DNA of 7,227 nucleotides from Chloroflexota bacterium (GTDB lineage: Bacteria; Chloroflexota; Anaerolineae; Promineifilales; Promineifilaceae). A model generated the notes under the pieces. That model did no database searches. It was given only the letters and a program-made list of their open reading frames with translations, and was not told where the DNA came from. This document shows, piece by piece, positions 6,590-7,227 of this stretch; positions within the stretch are counted from its first letter, which is position 1; the number at the start of each line of letters is the position of its first letter. Where the stretch lies: assembly GCA_008501785.1 (NCBI GenBank), contig QQUD01000574.1, forward strand, positions 1 to 7,227, in the 5' to 3' direction. Both the position numbers and the translations under genes were made by a program.

Positions 6590-7227
6590 TCACTTTGCGA
6601 ATAAGCCCTTTGGCCGGAATAGAATGACCAAAATCATCAACAGGTAAGCAACAACAACTTTGTAAGGAGCCAAAACGGGAACCGCTGGGGCCACTTCCAT
6701 CGTGATGCCAATAATCATGGCAGCCACAACAGCGCCGTATGGGTTGCCAATGCCGCCCATGATGACGGAGGCAAACAGAACAAGCAGCAGGTGAATTCCC
6801 ATGCTTGGATTTAGTACAGTGACAACACCGACCATCACACCTGCCAAGCCAGACAGCACGTAGCTGTAAAACCAGACCCAACTGGTCACGTTTTCGGTGT
6901 TGATGCCGCGAATACGGGCTAAATTGGGATTATCGGCCGTTCCACGAATCGCCTGCCCCAGGCTGGTGTAAGTTAACATCAGGTAAATAGCAACCATAAT
7001 GACCAACGCCAGCCCCACAATGAGCAGTTGGATGGGTGTGATGATGAATGGCCCCAGGTGCAGCCCTTGTTGTGATGGCAGCAAAAACTTTTTCGGCTCG
7101 GGTCCCCAGATGAACAGGAGTGCGTTGCGCAAAATAAAGGCCAGCCCCACAGAGGTGATCAACATCACCAGCGGATTTGCACTGCCCAACGGCCGAAACA
7201 GATATTTGTGAAACAGTACCCCTATCA
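6590..7227 (-). CDS. livH: Branched-chain amino acid ABC transporter permease LivH, C-terminal part (start beyond right edge)
   Basis: The frame is open from the right edge to a TGA at 6592-6590, giving 211 visible residues of a protein usually about 290-300 long, so roughly the first 80 are missing. The visible part starts IGVLFHKYLFRPLGSANPLV. RPLG..NPLVMLITSVGLAFILRN is the typical LivH segment after the second or third helix, so the TTG at 7189 is internal, not a start. Next come the coupling loop SLGQAIRGTADNPNLARIRG, then VWFYSYVLSGLAGVMVGV, the conserved FASVIMGGIGNPYGAVVAAM, and the terminal RPKGLFAK. It pairs with LivM to form the membrane channel. A livK-type binding protein and the operon promoter are not in view and may lie further right. 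Confidence 0.95.
   Translation of the reverse strand, partial: IGVLFHKYLFRPLGSANPLVMLITSVGLAFILRNALLFIWGPEPKKFLLPSQQGLHLGPFIITPIQLLIVGLALVIMVAIYLMLTYTSLGQAIRGTADNPNLARIRGINTENVTSWVWFYSYVLSGLAGVMVGVVTVLNPSMGIHLLLVLFASVIMGGIGNPYGAVVAAMIIGITMEVAPAVPVLAPYKVVVAYLLMILVILFRPKGLFAK

Noticed and set aside
7187..7189. TTG as a possible livH start codon
   Set aside because: The frame stays open upstream to the window edge and encodes family-like sequence (LFRPLGSANP), so the gene begins outside the window.

Overview
The window holds seven genes, all on the minus strand, so transcription runs from the high coordinates to the low. In transcription order they are: a livH-type permease (partial, runs off the right edge), livM, ppdK (pyruvate phosphate dikinase), livG, livF, a UspA-family protein, and, after a 118-base gap, the first 254 residues of an Nramp-like membrane transporter that runs off the left edge. 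Protein content and style suggest a bacterium, possibly of the Chloroflexota (Anaerolineae or Caldilineae type). That placement comes from general resemblance only and is weak. No rRNA, tRNA, CRISPR array or insertion sequence is visible.

Regions: 6590-7227 and 5593-6582 encode the two membrane subunits of a branched-chain amino acid (HAAT/LIV) ABC importer. 2899-5580 encodes a complete PPDK. 2028-2798 and 1326-2027 encode the two ATPase subunits. 882-1313 encodes a small ATP-binding universal stress protein. Most junctions are extremely tight: at livH/livM, livM/ppdK, livG/livF and livF/usp the Shine-Dalgarno sequence overlaps or abuts the preceding stop codon. Two junctions are loose, and both contain palindromes. 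The 100-base ppdK/livG gap (2799-2898) has short inverted repeats and a degenerate octamer repeat. The 118-base usp/Nramp-like gap (764-881) has a 22-bp-arm inverted repeat that would bury the ribosome-binding site of a possible 19-codon leader ORF.

Together, the liv genes give four of the five parts of an importer; the periplasmic or lipoprotein binding protein is not in the window. The striking point is that a central carbon enzyme, PPDK, sits inside the transporter operon between permease and ATPase genes, and that the operon ends with an ATP-binding Usp protein. This hints at coupling between amino acid (or amide) uptake and pyruvate/PEP interconversion.

Two whole-window patterns also stand out. 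The octamer AACGGCCG, core of the palindrome AACGGCCGTT, is strongly over-represented. Codon usage also switches abruptly inside ppdK, exactly where one perfect copy of that palindrome lies.
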